The notes beneath the pieces were generated by a model. The model was given only the letters and a program-made list of their open reading frames with translations, did not search any database and was not told where the DNA came from. This document shows positions 7,370 through 17,200 of a stretch of DNA of 32,945 nt, piece by piece. A program made the translations under genes and the position numbers. Location: positions 1 through 32,945 of the forward strand of contig CADCTA010000069.1 of assembly GCA_902805675.1 (NCBI GenBank), in the 5' to 3' direction. Position 1 is the first letter of the stretch. Each line of letters starts with the position of its first letter. This DNA comes from an uncultured Chthoniobacterales bacterium. GTDB lineage: Bacteria > Verrucomicrobiota > Verrucomicrobiia > Chthoniobacterales > UBA10450.

Positions 7370-8617
7370 TCATACGCTCGAGCCTCGCAGCGTCGCCACC
7401 GGCGGCAGATGCGCCGCGCGCCGGGCCGGCACATAGCTCGCAATCACCACGGCGATGACGGCGAGCACGGTGGCCCAGAAGTAATGCCGCCAGTCCCATG
7501 CTACGAGGAAATGGTCCGCCACGAGAAGACCGCGAACTCTGATCGGGATATGTGAGACACCCCAGGTGAGCAACGCGCCCACCGTGCAGCCAATGATCGC
7601 GCCCGCCGCCGCAATCATCGCGCCCTGCCAAAGGAAGATCGCGCTGATGTCGCTCCGCCGGTAACCCATCGAGCGCAGGATGGCGATCTCCTTCACCTTC
7701 GAGAGCACCGACATTGTCAGCACGTTGAAGATGCCGAAACCGGCGAGCAGGATGATGAGCGAGACGGTGATCGCAGCCGACATCCGCAGCATGACGAAGA
7801 GCTGGAGATTCGCCGCTTCACGCTCCTGCCAGCTGGCGGAGTCATGTTGAAACAGCGTCTCGAAATGCTGCGCCAGCTCCGGTGCGCGCTCAGGATCGCG
7901 GAGTTTGTAGATAATCATCGACGCCGCGTACGGCCGCTGCAGGAGCGTCTGTGCGATCTTCGCGTGCGAGTAGATGCGCGCCGAATCGATCGCTCCGACT
8001 CCGCTCCGCGCGATCGCGGCAACGGTGAAGCGCCAGTAGTCGCCGCTGGGCGAGAGCAGCTGAAGCGAATCGCCTGCCGCCACGCTAAGGATCTCGGCCA
8101 GCTTCGAGCCAACGATGACGGATGTCGCGTTGTCGCGGAAATCGTCAAAGCTTCCCTCCACGATCTGCGTGATGAGATTCGTCGTTTGCAGGTGAAGCGG
8201 GGCATCGATGCCGAACAGATCTACGGTCGCGTTTTCAAAACCAGAGCGAGCGCTCAGCGTCCCGCGTAACACCGGCGAGCATGCCGCCACATTCGAAAAC
8301 TGCCGGCTCACGCGCATGATCTCACGCGCGTTGGTGATGCCTTCCGTGTAACGCCGCTGCTGCGTCTCTTTGTTTCGCCTCGCCTGCGTCTTGGGAGGCA
8401 CCGGCAAGCCGGAGCCGAGCGGCTGGAACCGCGAGCGCAGGATCAGCGAGCCATTGCTGCCGAGCGTCGAGTTGATGAAGTGCTGCGCAAAGCCCTGTGT
8501 CTGCGCCTGCGTGCAGATGAAGATCGCCACGCCGAAGACCACACCGGCCAGGCTGAGCAGGAACGCACGCTTGCGGTGCAGCAGGAAGCGCAGCGCGATG
8601 TAAAGCGGCGGCGTCAC
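7370..8617 (-). CDS. ABC transporter permease, MacB/LolC/FtsX type
   Basis: A 415-residue permease of the mechanotransmission class. One N-terminal membrane helix (about 17-38) is followed by a large periplasmic domain (about 45-275) and three C-terminal helices (about 278-303, 325-350 and 378-400). The FtsX-like coupling segment VLSKVKEIAILRSMGYRRSDI lies between helices 2 and 3, and the protein ends in PARRAAHLPPVATLRG, typical of the family. Unlike MacB, the ATPase is a separate gene, as in LolCDE-type systems. The GTG start overlaps the adaptor stop by four bases (GTGA). Confidence 0.93.
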   Translation of the reverse strand: MTPPLYIALRFLLHRKRAFLLSLAGVVFGVAIFICTQAQTQGFAQHFINSTLGSNGSLILRSRFQPLGSGLPVPPKTQARRNKETQQRRYTEGITNAREIMRVSRQFSNVAACSPVLRGTLSARSGFENATVDLFGIDAPLHLQTTNLITQIVEGSFDDFRDNATSVIVGSKLAEILSVAAGDSLQLLSPSGDYWRFTVAAIARSGVGAIDSARIYSHAKIAQTLLQRPYAASMIIYKLRDPERAPELAQHFETLFQHDSASWQEREAANLQLFVMLRMSAAITVSLIILLAGFGIFNVLTMSVLSKVKEIAILRSMGYRRSDISAIFLWQGAMIAAAGAIIGCTVGALLTWGVSHIPIRVRGLLVADHFLVAWDWRHYFWATVLAVIAVVIASYVPARRAAHLPPVATLRGSSV

Positions 8618-9771
8618 CGGTGCACAGGCGGCGTAGGTGACTGCACCACCCGGTGCCGCGCCGGCTGTCCCGGACGAAAGCGATCCTGGTCCGCGACGAT
8701 GACGTATTCGCCTTCTTCGATTCCGCTGATCGCTTCAGCAAAATCGAGCGTGCGATAGCCGATCTGCACGGTGCGTGACTGCACGACACCGTTCTTCAGA
8801 ACCAACGCCTGGTCGACGAGCAGGCCGCGCGTCGGAACCAGCAACGCATTCTCGTGCCGGCCGGTGATGATGTTCATCTCGCCCGTCATGCCGGCGAGCA
8901 GATTCTCGGGCGGGCTCTCGAGATCGAGCATGATGGTGTAGCGCTGCGTCTCGGGATCGGCTGCCGGCAAAATCGCGGTGACCTTCGCGCTGAACTGGCG
9001 GCCGCGAAACGCATACACCTGCAGCGTCGCGTCCATCCCGATCTTCACCTCGCCGACGTCTTCCTCGTTCACCTCGCCGCGTACGTAGTTTCTCTGCGAC
9101 GAAACAGTGAACAGCTCGTTTCCCTCCGAGACGAGCTCGCCATCGATTGCTTTCATCCCGGTCAGCAGCCCTTCGATCGGCGCGCGGATCTCCGAGTTCC
9201 GCATCTGCGCCTCGAGCTTCTTCGCGGTGGAATCGAGACTCTCCAGATTCCGATCGCGCTCGATGCGCTCGGCCTCGAGTTGCCCGCGGAGCCGCACGAC
9301 GTCGCTCTTTGATTTTTCGAACTCAACGACCGGCACGTTGCTCAACGATGTGAGCCGTTCGAGCCGCTTCACTGCGTCTTCGGCCACGCGCAGAGGCTCC
9401 GACGAAGGCAGCGGCAGCTGGGCACGCTCGCTCGCCGCCTGCAGGTCGGCTTGCGCCTGTTTCAGTTGCCGCGCCGTTGTCTCGTCCGCGATGGTGGCAA
9501 ACAGATCGCCTTTTTGCACGGTGCGCCCAATGGCACCGCGACCGGCGGAGAAGGGGTCGGCCAGGCGAATGAATCCCGAGTTCTGCGCCCGCACGGGCAC
9601 CACGACTGTCGGCTCGATCCGGATGGTGCCGTACACCGCCGCGATGGCCGTGCCGCGCTGCACAACCGCCACCTCCGCAACAGGCAGGAACACGAAGTAT
9701 GCGAGCAGGACGGCGAGCACCGCCACAGGCGCGAGCGCCCATGCTAACTTCTTCGACAGACGGAACTTCAA
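8614..9771 (-). CDS. Periplasmic adaptor (membrane fusion protein, HlyD/MacA-like)
   Basis: A 385-residue adaptor with an N-terminal membrane anchor (about 11-30). It has a split lipoyl/barrel-sandwich region, an alpha-helical hairpin (about 95-200, rich in Gln, Glu and Arg heptads), a beta-barrel segment (RGEVNEEDVGEVKIGMDATL) and a membrane-proximal C-terminus (VQIGYRTLDFAEAISGIEEGEYVIV). It would link the inner-membrane permease to the TolC-like channels encoded just upstream. The start appears to be TTG at 9771. No in-frame ATG or GTG occurs between it and the upstream in-frame stop at 9793-9795, and an ATT at 9786 is the only other candidate. Confidence 0.92.
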   Translation of the reverse strand: MKFRLSKKLAWALAPVAVLAVLLAYFVFLPVAEVAVVQRGTAIAAVYGTIRIEPTVVVPVRAQNSGFIRLADPFSAGRGAIGRTVQKGDLFATIADETTARQLKQAQADLQAASERAQLPLPSSEPLRVAEDAVKRLERLTSLSNVPVVEFEKSKSDVVRLRGQLEAERIERDRNLESLDSTAKKLEAQMRNSEIRAPIEGLLTGMKAIDGELVSEGNELFTVSSQRNYVRGEVNEEDVGEVKIGMDATLQVYAFRGRQFSAKVTAILPAADPETQRYTIMLDLESPPENLLAGMTGEMNIITGRHENALLVPTRGLLVDQALVLKNGVVQSRTVQIGYRTLDFAEAISGIEEGEYVIVADQDRFRPGQPARHRVVQSPTPPVHR

Positions 9772-9792
9772 ACCGCTGCAATTAATGCAGCT

Positions 9793-11193
9793 TTAGCGCT
9801 CTGAAAACTGGAAGTACCGGCCGGTCGCCCGATCCCACTCCGCCAGCGCGATCTTTTGCTCGAAGGCGGCGCTGAGCAGGCCGGCCTTCGATTCGAGGAA
9901 ACTGCTCTCCGCCGTGCGGTATTCGAGCTGCGAGGAAAGCCCCTCGGTGAGACTGCTCTGGATCTCCGTGACGTTTCGCTCTGCCACCCCGGCAGCTTTC
10001 GCGAGCGACTCGTGGCGGGCATCGAGCGCGCGCAATGTGTTGTCGATTCGGACCAGCTCTCGCGGCACGTCGGCTTCGAGGCGGGAGACGACGAGCGCGT
10101 TGATCTCGCGGATGGCGCGCTGCCGTTTTGCGGCGCCGTAGACGCGGCCGTTGTCCACCACGCGCCAGGTGTAACCGACGCCCGCCCGCGCCTCCGATGA
10201 GATGATGTCGTCGGAGCGCCGTGCCGACCCTTCACTCCCCCGCCGGATCTCGGAAACCGGAATGTAGTCACCGGAAATCGTGCCGTTGATCGCCGGGTAG
10301 TACGCAGCCTCGATGATGCGCTGGTCTTCCGCCGCGGCGCGCACGAGCAAGCGCGCAAGCTTGAGATCGGCTCGTCGCTGCAGCGCAGCGTCTGATGCGG
10401 CGCCCACATCGCGCCGGACGGCCGCGAACTGCAAATCGTCGTCAGCCGTCGGCAAGGCAGCGCCGTGGCCAAGATCGTCGCCCATCGTCTGCGCCAGCCG
10501 CAACAACGCACCGCGCGAGACACGCCGCGATTCTTCGAGTCGCGGCGTGAGTTCCTGATCGAGGACGCGCGCCATGGTCAAAGCCCCGCGGTCTGCGCGC
10601 CCGACCTGATAGCGATCGGACTGTGCGGCGACATTGCCCTCCAGGCGCTGTCGTTGGGCTTCGCCGAGCACCCGCAGCGAATCGTTGTAGGCAGCGGTGT
10701 AGAAAGAGATGCGCGCGGTGTGAAGCTGTTCGATCACCGCCACGTTCAATTGCTGCTGCGCGACCAGCATCTCGATGTTGCCCCGGCGATAGCTGGCGGG
10801 AATCGCAGCGTTGAAGAGCGGCTGATTGAAGAACCCCTGACCAAATGCGAATGGCTGCGTCTCCTTCTCGCCCGCGCGCTCGCCGCCCTGCACGCCGCCC
10901 CAGATCGCGATCCTTGCGTCCGGCAAACTCGAGGCCCGCAGCACGATTCTCCTTCCGGCTGCTTGTTCGAGCCGCGTCTTCGCCTGCTGGATCGCCGGGT
11001 TCTTGTCCAGCGTGCGCGCGAGTGCCGCGTCGAGCGTGATCGCATTTGTGGTCGACGCCCAGACCACGAGAGCCAGAGCAGCCCCGAGAAGCCGGTCATT
11101 CCGAGCGAAGTCGAGGAATCCCGTGGCAGTACGAACAGGTAGCGCCACGGGATTCCTCCACTTCGCTTCGCTTCGGTCGGAATGACGGCTCAT
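9793..11193 (-). CDS. TolC-like outer-membrane efflux protein with a repeat inserted in its signal peptide
   Basis: A 466-residue outer-membrane efflux protein. The mature part starts around ITLDAALARTLDKNPAIQQA, the usual OEP-family opening, and has two long helical repeat regions. The ATG at 11193 is supported by a strong GGAGGAGG Shine-Dalgarno and by lying two bases after the upstream TAG. Residues 3-33 are encoded by the palindromic element at 11095-11186. The hydrophobic core LLGAALALVVWAST-TNA follows only after it, so the exported precursor would have an unusually long, charged n-region. It is the channel partner of the adaptor 21 bases downstream. Confidence 0.9.
   Translation of the reverse strand: MSRHSDRSEAKWRNPVALPVRTATGFLDFARNDRLLGAALALVVWASTTNAITLDAALARTLDKNPAIQQAKTRLEQAAGRRIVLRASSLPDARIAIWGGVQGGERAGEKETQPFAFGQGFFNQPLFNAAIPASYRRGNIEMLVAQQQLNVAVIEQLHTARISFYTAAYNDSLRVLGEAQRQRLEGNVAAQSDRYQVGRADRGALTMARVLDQELTPRLEESRRVSRGALLRLAQTMGDDLGHGAALPTADDDLQFAAVRRDVGAASDAALQRRADLKLARLLVRAAAEDQRIIEAAYYPAINGTISGDYIPVSEIRRGSEGSARRSDDIISSEARAGVGYTWRVVDNGRVYGAAKRQRAIREINALVVSRLEADVPRELVRIDNTLRALDARHESLAKAAGVAERNVTEIQSSLTEGLSSQLEYRTAESSFLESKAGLLSAAFEQKIALAEWDRATGRYFQFSER
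11095..11186. repeat. Dispersed palindromic element at the 5' end of a gene
   Basis: A 92-base inverted repeat related to 3918-4011. The left arm starts GTCATTCCGAGCGAAG and carries GAGGAATCCCGTGG; the right arm carries CCACGGGATTCCTC and ends GGTCGGAATGAC. The right arm also has a small CTTCG tandem (CTTCGCTTCGCTTCGG). It is read in frame as residues 3-33 of the TolC-like precursor. Confidence 0.9.
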
Positions 11194-11195
11194 CG

Positions 11196-12593
11196 CTAGC
11201 CTCCTCCTCTTTCCAGGCGGGCTGGCGGCTTGGCGAGATCAAACGCTTGCGCCTGCTGCTTGGCATCTTCCGCAGTCTTGATCTTGGCTGCGAAACCGAG
11301 CGCCTCCGGTTCCCGCGCAGTAGCACGTGCCAGCCGCGCGAGCGCAACGTTGTGCAGATAGATCGCGCTCAGCCTCGTCGTTCGCGTGCGCGTGACATCC
11401 GATGCTGCCTGCAACACGTCGAGCTGTGTGCCAAGGCCTGCAGCGAGATTGCTGCGTGCGATCTCGAGCGACTCACTCGCGTTCTCGACGTTGCGCGTTT
11501 CGGATTCGAGCACGCGATCGGCTTGCTCGAGATCGAAGAACGCGCTGCGCACATCCGATTGCACCGAGAGGCGCGCTGCTTCCAGGGCCTGCACCGCCGC
11601 TTCGCGCCGCGCCTTGGTCGCGCGGACGCGCCCCTTCGTCGCGAAGCCATCGAAGATGTGCCAGCTCGCGTTCAGCCCCACCACATACCCGTGGTTAAAC
11701 GCGTCGCCGACGTCCGGATCGCGCTCGCTGTAAACTTCGTACCCGGTGAATGCCTCAACGCGCGGCCGCAGCTCGCTGCGGTCGACGATCAGCTGCAGGT
11801 CCTCGATCGCGACATCGATTTCACGGGCGCGGATCTCCGGACGACTCGTCGATGCGTAGGCCAGACTCTCGGAGAGGTCTGGGCGCTTCGGCCGATACTC
11901 GAGCCGGCCGGTCGCTTCGAGCGGTTGCACGCGCGAGCGGGAGTTTGTCTGGACCCCGCAGAGCTCACTCAGCCGCAGATATGAATTCTGTACGCTCGTC
12001 TCTGCGCCGATGAGCTGCGGCTGCTCGTTAGCGAGCGCGACATCCGCGCGGCGCACGTTGATCTCGCCGACCGTGCCCGCAACGAAGCGCTCGGTCTGCG
12101 CCTTGAGTTCTTCCCGCAAAACTCGCAAGGCTTGCTCCCGCACGCCGATCTTTGCGCGGTTGAGCAGCAATTCGTTGTAGGCGATGCGCACATCCATCGC
12201 TACCCGATCGGTGATCGCGGCCAATTCCAGCGCGCGCTTCTCCTCAATCAGCCGCGCAATCTCGAGCCGAGCCGCATTCGCGCCGCCGCTGTAAACATTC
12301 TGCACCACGCGCAGCGACGCGTTGTAGTCGTCCTGACGCAGCCGCGACTCCTCGGCGCGCTGTCGTTTCCGCAACAACCCGCTCGAAACAACGGACGGAA
12401 GATAGCCGGATCGTGCCTCGATGACTGTCCCGCGCGCCCCCTCGAGCTGCTTGCGCGCAATGACGATCTCGGGGTTCTGCTTCTTCGCGAGCGCGACCGC
12501 CTGTTCGAGCGTCAGAGTCTTCTGCGCGAAAGCTGTCGCCGTAGTCGCTGCGAACGCCACCAGCACAGCAAAAATGGATGCTCTGCGCCGCAT
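11196..12593 (-). CDS. TolC-like outer-membrane efflux protein (second channel)
   Basis: A 465-residue precursor with a clean signal peptide (MRRRASIFAVLVAFAATTATAFAQ). It then has the OEP-family pattern: KTLTLEQAVALAKKQNPEIVIARKQ, a first coiled-coil region with QNVYSGGANAARLEIA, and a second with GLNASWHIFDGFATKGRVRATKARREAAVQ. The two halves mirror each other as in TolC. The frame continues to a TTG at 12632, but ATG 12593 gives a normal signal peptide. It heads the exporter genes and is followed after two bases by another TolC homologue that is clearly different in sequence, so the system encodes two channels. Confidence 0.93.
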   Translation of the reverse strand: MRRRASIFAVLVAFAATTATAFAQKTLTLEQAVALAKKQNPEIVIARKQLEGARGTVIEARSGYLPSVVSSGLLRKRQRAEESRLRQDDYNASLRVVQNVYSGGANAARLEIARLIEEKRALELAAITDRVAMDVRIAYNELLLNRAKIGVREQALRVLREELKAQTERFVAGTVGEINVRRADVALANEQPQLIGAETSVQNSYLRLSELCGVQTNSRSRVQPLEATGRLEYRPKRPDLSESLAYASTSRPEIRAREIDVAIEDLQLIVDRSELRPRVEAFTGYEVYSERDPDVGDAFNHGYVVGLNASWHIFDGFATKGRVRATKARREAAVQALEAARLSVQSDVRSAFFDLEQADRVLESETRNVENASESLEIARSNLAAGLGTQLDVLQAASDVTRTRTTRLSAIYLHNVALARLARATAREPEALGFAAKIKTAEDAKQQAQAFDLAKPPARLERGGG

Positions 12594-12656
12594 CAGCCTA
12601 TTCCCGCACCGACGTTTCACCTGAGCAATCAAAATACTCGCGCGCAGCTACTTGGA

Positions 12657-14255
12657 TTACTGCGTCACGCCCAGCGCGTCGCGCAAGCCAGAGGTGCGGA
12701 CGGTCCGCCGCAGCACCGCCGCCCGCAAGACCTCTTCGTTAGCCCAGAGTTCCACGCCCGAACGCGCGCGCGTGATCGCGGTGTAGAGCAGCTCGCGCGT
12801 GAGCACCGGGCCGTCGTGATCGGGCAGCATGAGCAGGACACGATCGAACTCGGACCCCTGGCTTTTGTGCACCGTCAGCGCAAACGCGGTCTCGTGCAGG
12901 GGCAGGCGCGGCGGCAGGAAGCGGCGCAGTTTGCCCTCCGCGGAGAGAAAAAATGCGCGGAGCTCACCGCCGGCTTCGCTATCGGGGAGGATGATGCCGC
13001 TGTCGCCGTTGAACAGCTGGAGGTTGTAATCGTTGCGCGTAATGATCACCGGCCGGCCACGATACCAGCCCGTGCGGGCGGTGAGCAAACCTGCGTCCGC
13101 GAGGATTTCCTCTGCGAGCGCGTTCAGATTTTCCACGCCGAATGGTCCGTGTCGGACTGCGCACAAGATGCGGAATTGCGCGAGCTGGGTGAGCGCTGCC
13201 GAAGGATCAGCGGCTTCGAGATAGGAACGAAACCCGCCGACGATGCGTTCGCGAAGCGCACCTGTGAGATTCGGCGCGGGAGGCAAGCCTCGCCAGCCGA
13301 CCTCGTCATCGGACGCTTCTCGTAACGCCGCGACCGTGGCGTCCGCGTCGCCCGCATTAACCGCCGTGCTCACGGTGTAGATGCCGCCGGTCTCCGCGAA
13401 TCGGTAATTGCGGCGCAACTCCACCACAGCGTCCCGCAGCGGCGCATCGGCCTCGGCCGATTCCGCCGCATGGCAGATATCCGCTAGCACATTGCCTGCT
13501 TCGACGGAGGCCAGCTGGTCGCGATCGCCCAGCAGGATCAAACGCGACGTGAGCGGCACTGCATCGACGAGCTTCGCCATCAGAGCGAGATCGATCATGG
13601 AGGCTTCGTCGACGATCACGACATCGGCGGTGAGTGGCCGCTCGGCGTTGTGCCGGAAGTACGGTGAATCCGGTATCGTGCCGAGCAGCCGATGGAGCGT
13701 GGTCGCTTCGTGCTGTTGGGCGCCGGCGCGAAGCGATTCGGTGAGACGTGCCGCCGCTTTCCCGGTGGGAGCCGCGAGCGCGATCTTTAGTCCCTCGCCA
13801 CCCGCCTGTTCACGCAACAGCCTGAGAATCGCCATTACGGTGTGCGTCTTCCCGGTGCCTGGCCCGCCGGTGATGACGGAGAAATTACGTGTTACCGCAT
13901 TCGTCGCCGCGAGCTGCTGCTGGTCGCTGATCTTCCGGTTCTGCTTCGGCGACTTTGCAGCCGTGCGGTCGCGAATCGCGCGCGCGAGTTGCTGCTCGTA
14001 TTCCCAGTAGCGGCGCAAATAGAGTCGGCTGCGATCGAGCACCAACGGCGCAAACTCGCCCGGTGCACCAATCACTTTGCTCGTGCGTGGCAGCTCCGGC
14101 AGATCCTCCACCGGCACACAGATGTGACCTTCGGCACGCCGACGGCTAACGAGCATGGCAGCGCTGCGCAGGCCGGGCGAGACCGAGCCGTGCAACCGCT
14201 CGACGAACTCGCCAAACCGCCGATCCAGCCGGCTGAAACTCGGCTCCAGATTCAT
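12657..14255 (-). CDS. recD: Exodeoxyribonuclease V alpha subunit, RecD helicase
   Basis: A 532-residue SF1B helicase. Walker A is GGPGTGKT (130-137), Walker B is VIVDEASMID (D216, E217), and the arginine-finger region is VELRRNYRF. Motif V/VI regions are TVHKSQGSEFDRVLLMLP and RELLYTAITRAR. It is somewhat shorter than the about 608 residues of E. coli RecD. It is the 5'-3' motor of RecBCD, which resects double-strand ends and degrades linear DNA. The ATG overlaps the recB stop by four bases (ATGA), so production is coupled to RecB. Confidence 0.96.
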   Translation of the reverse strand: MNLEPSFSRLDRRFGEFVERLHGSVSPGLRSAAMLVSRRRAEGHICVPVEDLPELPRTSKVIGAPGEFAPLVLDRSRLYLRRYWEYEQQLARAIRDRTAAKSPKQNRKISDQQQLAATNAVTRNFSVITGGPGTGKTHTVMAILRLLREQAGGEGLKIALAAPTGKAAARLTESLRAGAQQHEATTLHRLLGTIPDSPYFRHNAERPLTADVVIVDEASMIDLALMAKLVDAVPLTSRLILLGDRDQLASVEAGNVLADICHAAESAEADAPLRDAVVELRRNYRFAETGGIYTVSTAVNAGDADATVAALREASDDEVGWRGLPPAPNLTGALRERIVGGFRSYLEAADPSAALTQLAQFRILCAVRHGPFGVENLNALAEEILADAGLLTARTGWYRGRPVIITRNDYNLQLFNGDSGIILPDSEAGGELRAFFLSAEGKLRRFLPPRLPLHETAFALTVHKSQGSEFDRVLLMLPDHDGPVLTRELLYTAITRARSGVELWANEEVLRAAVLRRTVRTSGLRDALGVTQ

Positions 14256-17200
14256 CGATCGAACGCGTCGCTGAGCTGCTCCACCACATCGCGGTCGAGC
14301 CGCTGGTGGTGCACGCCATGGCCGGGTCGCGCGGGATCGATCCCGCGCAGGAAAATGTAGAACGCGCCGCCGAAATGCCGGTCGTAATCGTAGTCACGTT
14401 GCCGCACTCGCAGGTAGCGATGGAGCGCGACCGTGTAGAGACAAAGCTGCAGTGTGTAGAAGTGGTGCTGCATCGCCGCCTCGATATCCGCGGGTGCATA
14501 GGCGACAAGATCGGCACCCAGCCAATTTGATTTCCAGTCGGCGAAGTAGAACCGCTCCTCGTGCTCGACAATCAGATCGATGAAGCCATTCATGAACCCG
14601 TTCACTGGCGAAAACTGCAGCCGGTCGATACGCAGGGGGATTTTCTCGCCGAGGACGCACGCAAGTTTTGCAGTCGTGAACTCGCTGATCGGATACGAGA
14701 ACTCCAGCTCCGCGATGCGCGACGTCTCCTTCGTATTAGCGAGGGCGAAATCGAGCAGCGGCAGCGCGGCAAGCGAGCGCACATTCTCCAGCACGACGTC
14801 GTCGAAGCCTTCGATCCCGTAGCTACGAAGTTTCCGCTCTACGATTTGATCGGCGTTAGTCAGGCTGCCGAAGTCCACCTGCTCGATGATCTCGTGCAGA
14901 CAAGTGCCGGCACGCATGCCACGCGGGAAGGCGTGGATGCCTTGCAGCGGCGCCGCGGCTTCGGCCGCGGGCGCATTCTCTACCGGGATGCCTTCACCGA
15001 GAACGTGAGCGGCTTCGCGCCCGCTGATTAACTTGCTGAAACTCGCCATGCCCCAGCTGCGATCGATCTCGCTTCGAAAACGACGCGGCTCCAGCACCGG
15101 CGCCGGCTCGGCCGCTGCTGTGTATGCGTCGGCGTTTGGCTCTGGAACCGGAGCCACGATGATGTCGCTGCCGCTGGTGATCTGCGGTGCCGTGCCGCTG
15201 CCGATCAAGCGCGCGCAGGCTGATTTGTCCGGCTTATCACGGGCGCGCCAAACCATCGTGCAGCGCCGCTTCGCTCGCGTGAGCGCGACATAGAACTGAC
15301 GCAGATTTTCCGCCAGCGCTTCGCTCTCCCGTTCGGCTTTGTGCGCATCGCGGTCCGTGAGATCCAGTGTCAGGCGCGCACCGTTCTCTCGGTCGTGAAA
15401 TGCCGCTCGCGGCTCGCGCGAATACCACGTCACAAACGGGCAGAAGACCACGTCGAACTCCAGCCCTTTGCTCTTGTGGACGGTGATGATTCGAATGGCC
15501 TTCTCATCGCTTTCGAGCCGCAGCTCGTGCTCTTCGCGATCGGCAAACGAGGTCCCCTGCATCTGCTGACCGAGCCACTTGAGCAGGCCATTCATGCCGA
15601 GCCGTTGCTCGGCGCACGCGGTGTGGAGCAGCTCGGCGAGATGAAGGAAATTCGTCAGGCGGCGTTCACCGTCCGGGTAGCTGAGCAGCCGCTGGCGCAC
15701 GCCGTGACTTGCGGCGAGTTGATGCAGCATCTGGATGAATCCGCGATCGCGCCAGATCTCGTGGTGTTGCTGGAAGCGGAGCAGCTCGGTCTCCCAGCGG
15801 AGCTCATCGCGCGAGAGCTCATCGAGATCATTGCCGGTGCGCCCGAGCGCATCGCTGGAGAGCGCTGCCCGGACGAGCCGCTCGTTACCGGGTTGCACAA
15901 CGGCGGCGAGCACATTGCGCAGCTCCTGCGCCTCGCGCGTGTTGAAGATGTTCGCGCTGCTGTAGAGCACACTCGGGACGCGGCGCGCGCGAAGCGCCTC
16001 CTGCACACTCGCGGCCTGTGCGTTGGTGCTGGCGAGGACGGCGATGTGCCGCGGCTCGAGTGTGTCGCTGCCGATCGTTGTTCTGCTCCCGAGAAGTCGC
16101 ACGATCTCGGAAGCAACGGTCTCCGGGAGATCTTCTTTGCCGTTCGCCGTCCAGAGATGGAACGGCGGCTCCTGTTTGCCGTCGATGACGAGCGGCGTCT
16201 CATCCGCGCTCGGGCTGGGCTCGACCGGCTCGAACGCGATCTCCTCGAGCAGAAATGGATCGGCGTGGCGGGAGAAGATGCTGTTCACCGCGTTGACGAG
16301 CCGGCTCTCGGACCGCCAGTTCGTTGTCAGGGTAAACTTCCGCGGCGTCTCGCGTGCCGCGTTCATGTAGGTGAAGACGTCGGCGCCACGGAAGGCGTAG
16401 ATCGCCTGCTTCGGGTCGCCGATGAACGCCACCGGCGCGCTGCTGCCGCGATAGATGCGGGAGAAGATGGAATACTGCGTCGGGTCGGTGTCCTGAAACT
16501 CGTCGATCAATGCAGCGCGATAGCGGCCGCGGATCGATTCGGCGAGTTCATCGCCGCCGGGGCCGTTCAGCGCTTGTTCCAGACGTGTGAGGAGGTCTTC
16601 GTAGGAGACGACGTTCCGGTTGAGCTTCCGCTCGCGCAGTTGCTCTCGGGCGTAAGCGTAGAATTCTGCGCGCAAGGCAGCGCAGAGTTCCGCCGTCAGC
16701 ACGCCGATCTCTTCGCAGCGATCGAAGACCTGGCGCTCCGGCTTCGTGGACGCCGCGCGCGTATTCTTGTGCACCGCACTGGTGGCAAACTTCTCGATAC
16801 ACTCCAGCTGCTCGAGGCTGCCGCTGTCGTGGGCGAGGCATTGATCGAGGTGATCGAGCAGCAGCTTCATGTAGCCAGGCTCCTCGTGATCGCCCTTGGC
16901 CCATGTGTTGTCGCGGAACAGCTCGCGGATGCCTGCTTGCTCGCGCCCCCAGTCGACACGCAACGCGGACATGCTTCTCGCGATGTCTGCCGCGATCCCC
17001 GCATGAGCGCGGAACTTTGCCGGCCGGACGACGAGCTGCGGATTCTTCGTCAGCTCTTCGATGTCTCTGAACAGCTGCTTCGGTGTGATCTTGCCCCGGA
17101 GCGCCAGCAGCGCCGGAAGCCGATCGCCGGTGTAGAAGCGTGTGCGCCAGAAATCATTCACGATCTCGCGGAGCAGCTCACGCTGGTTTGTGACGAGCTC

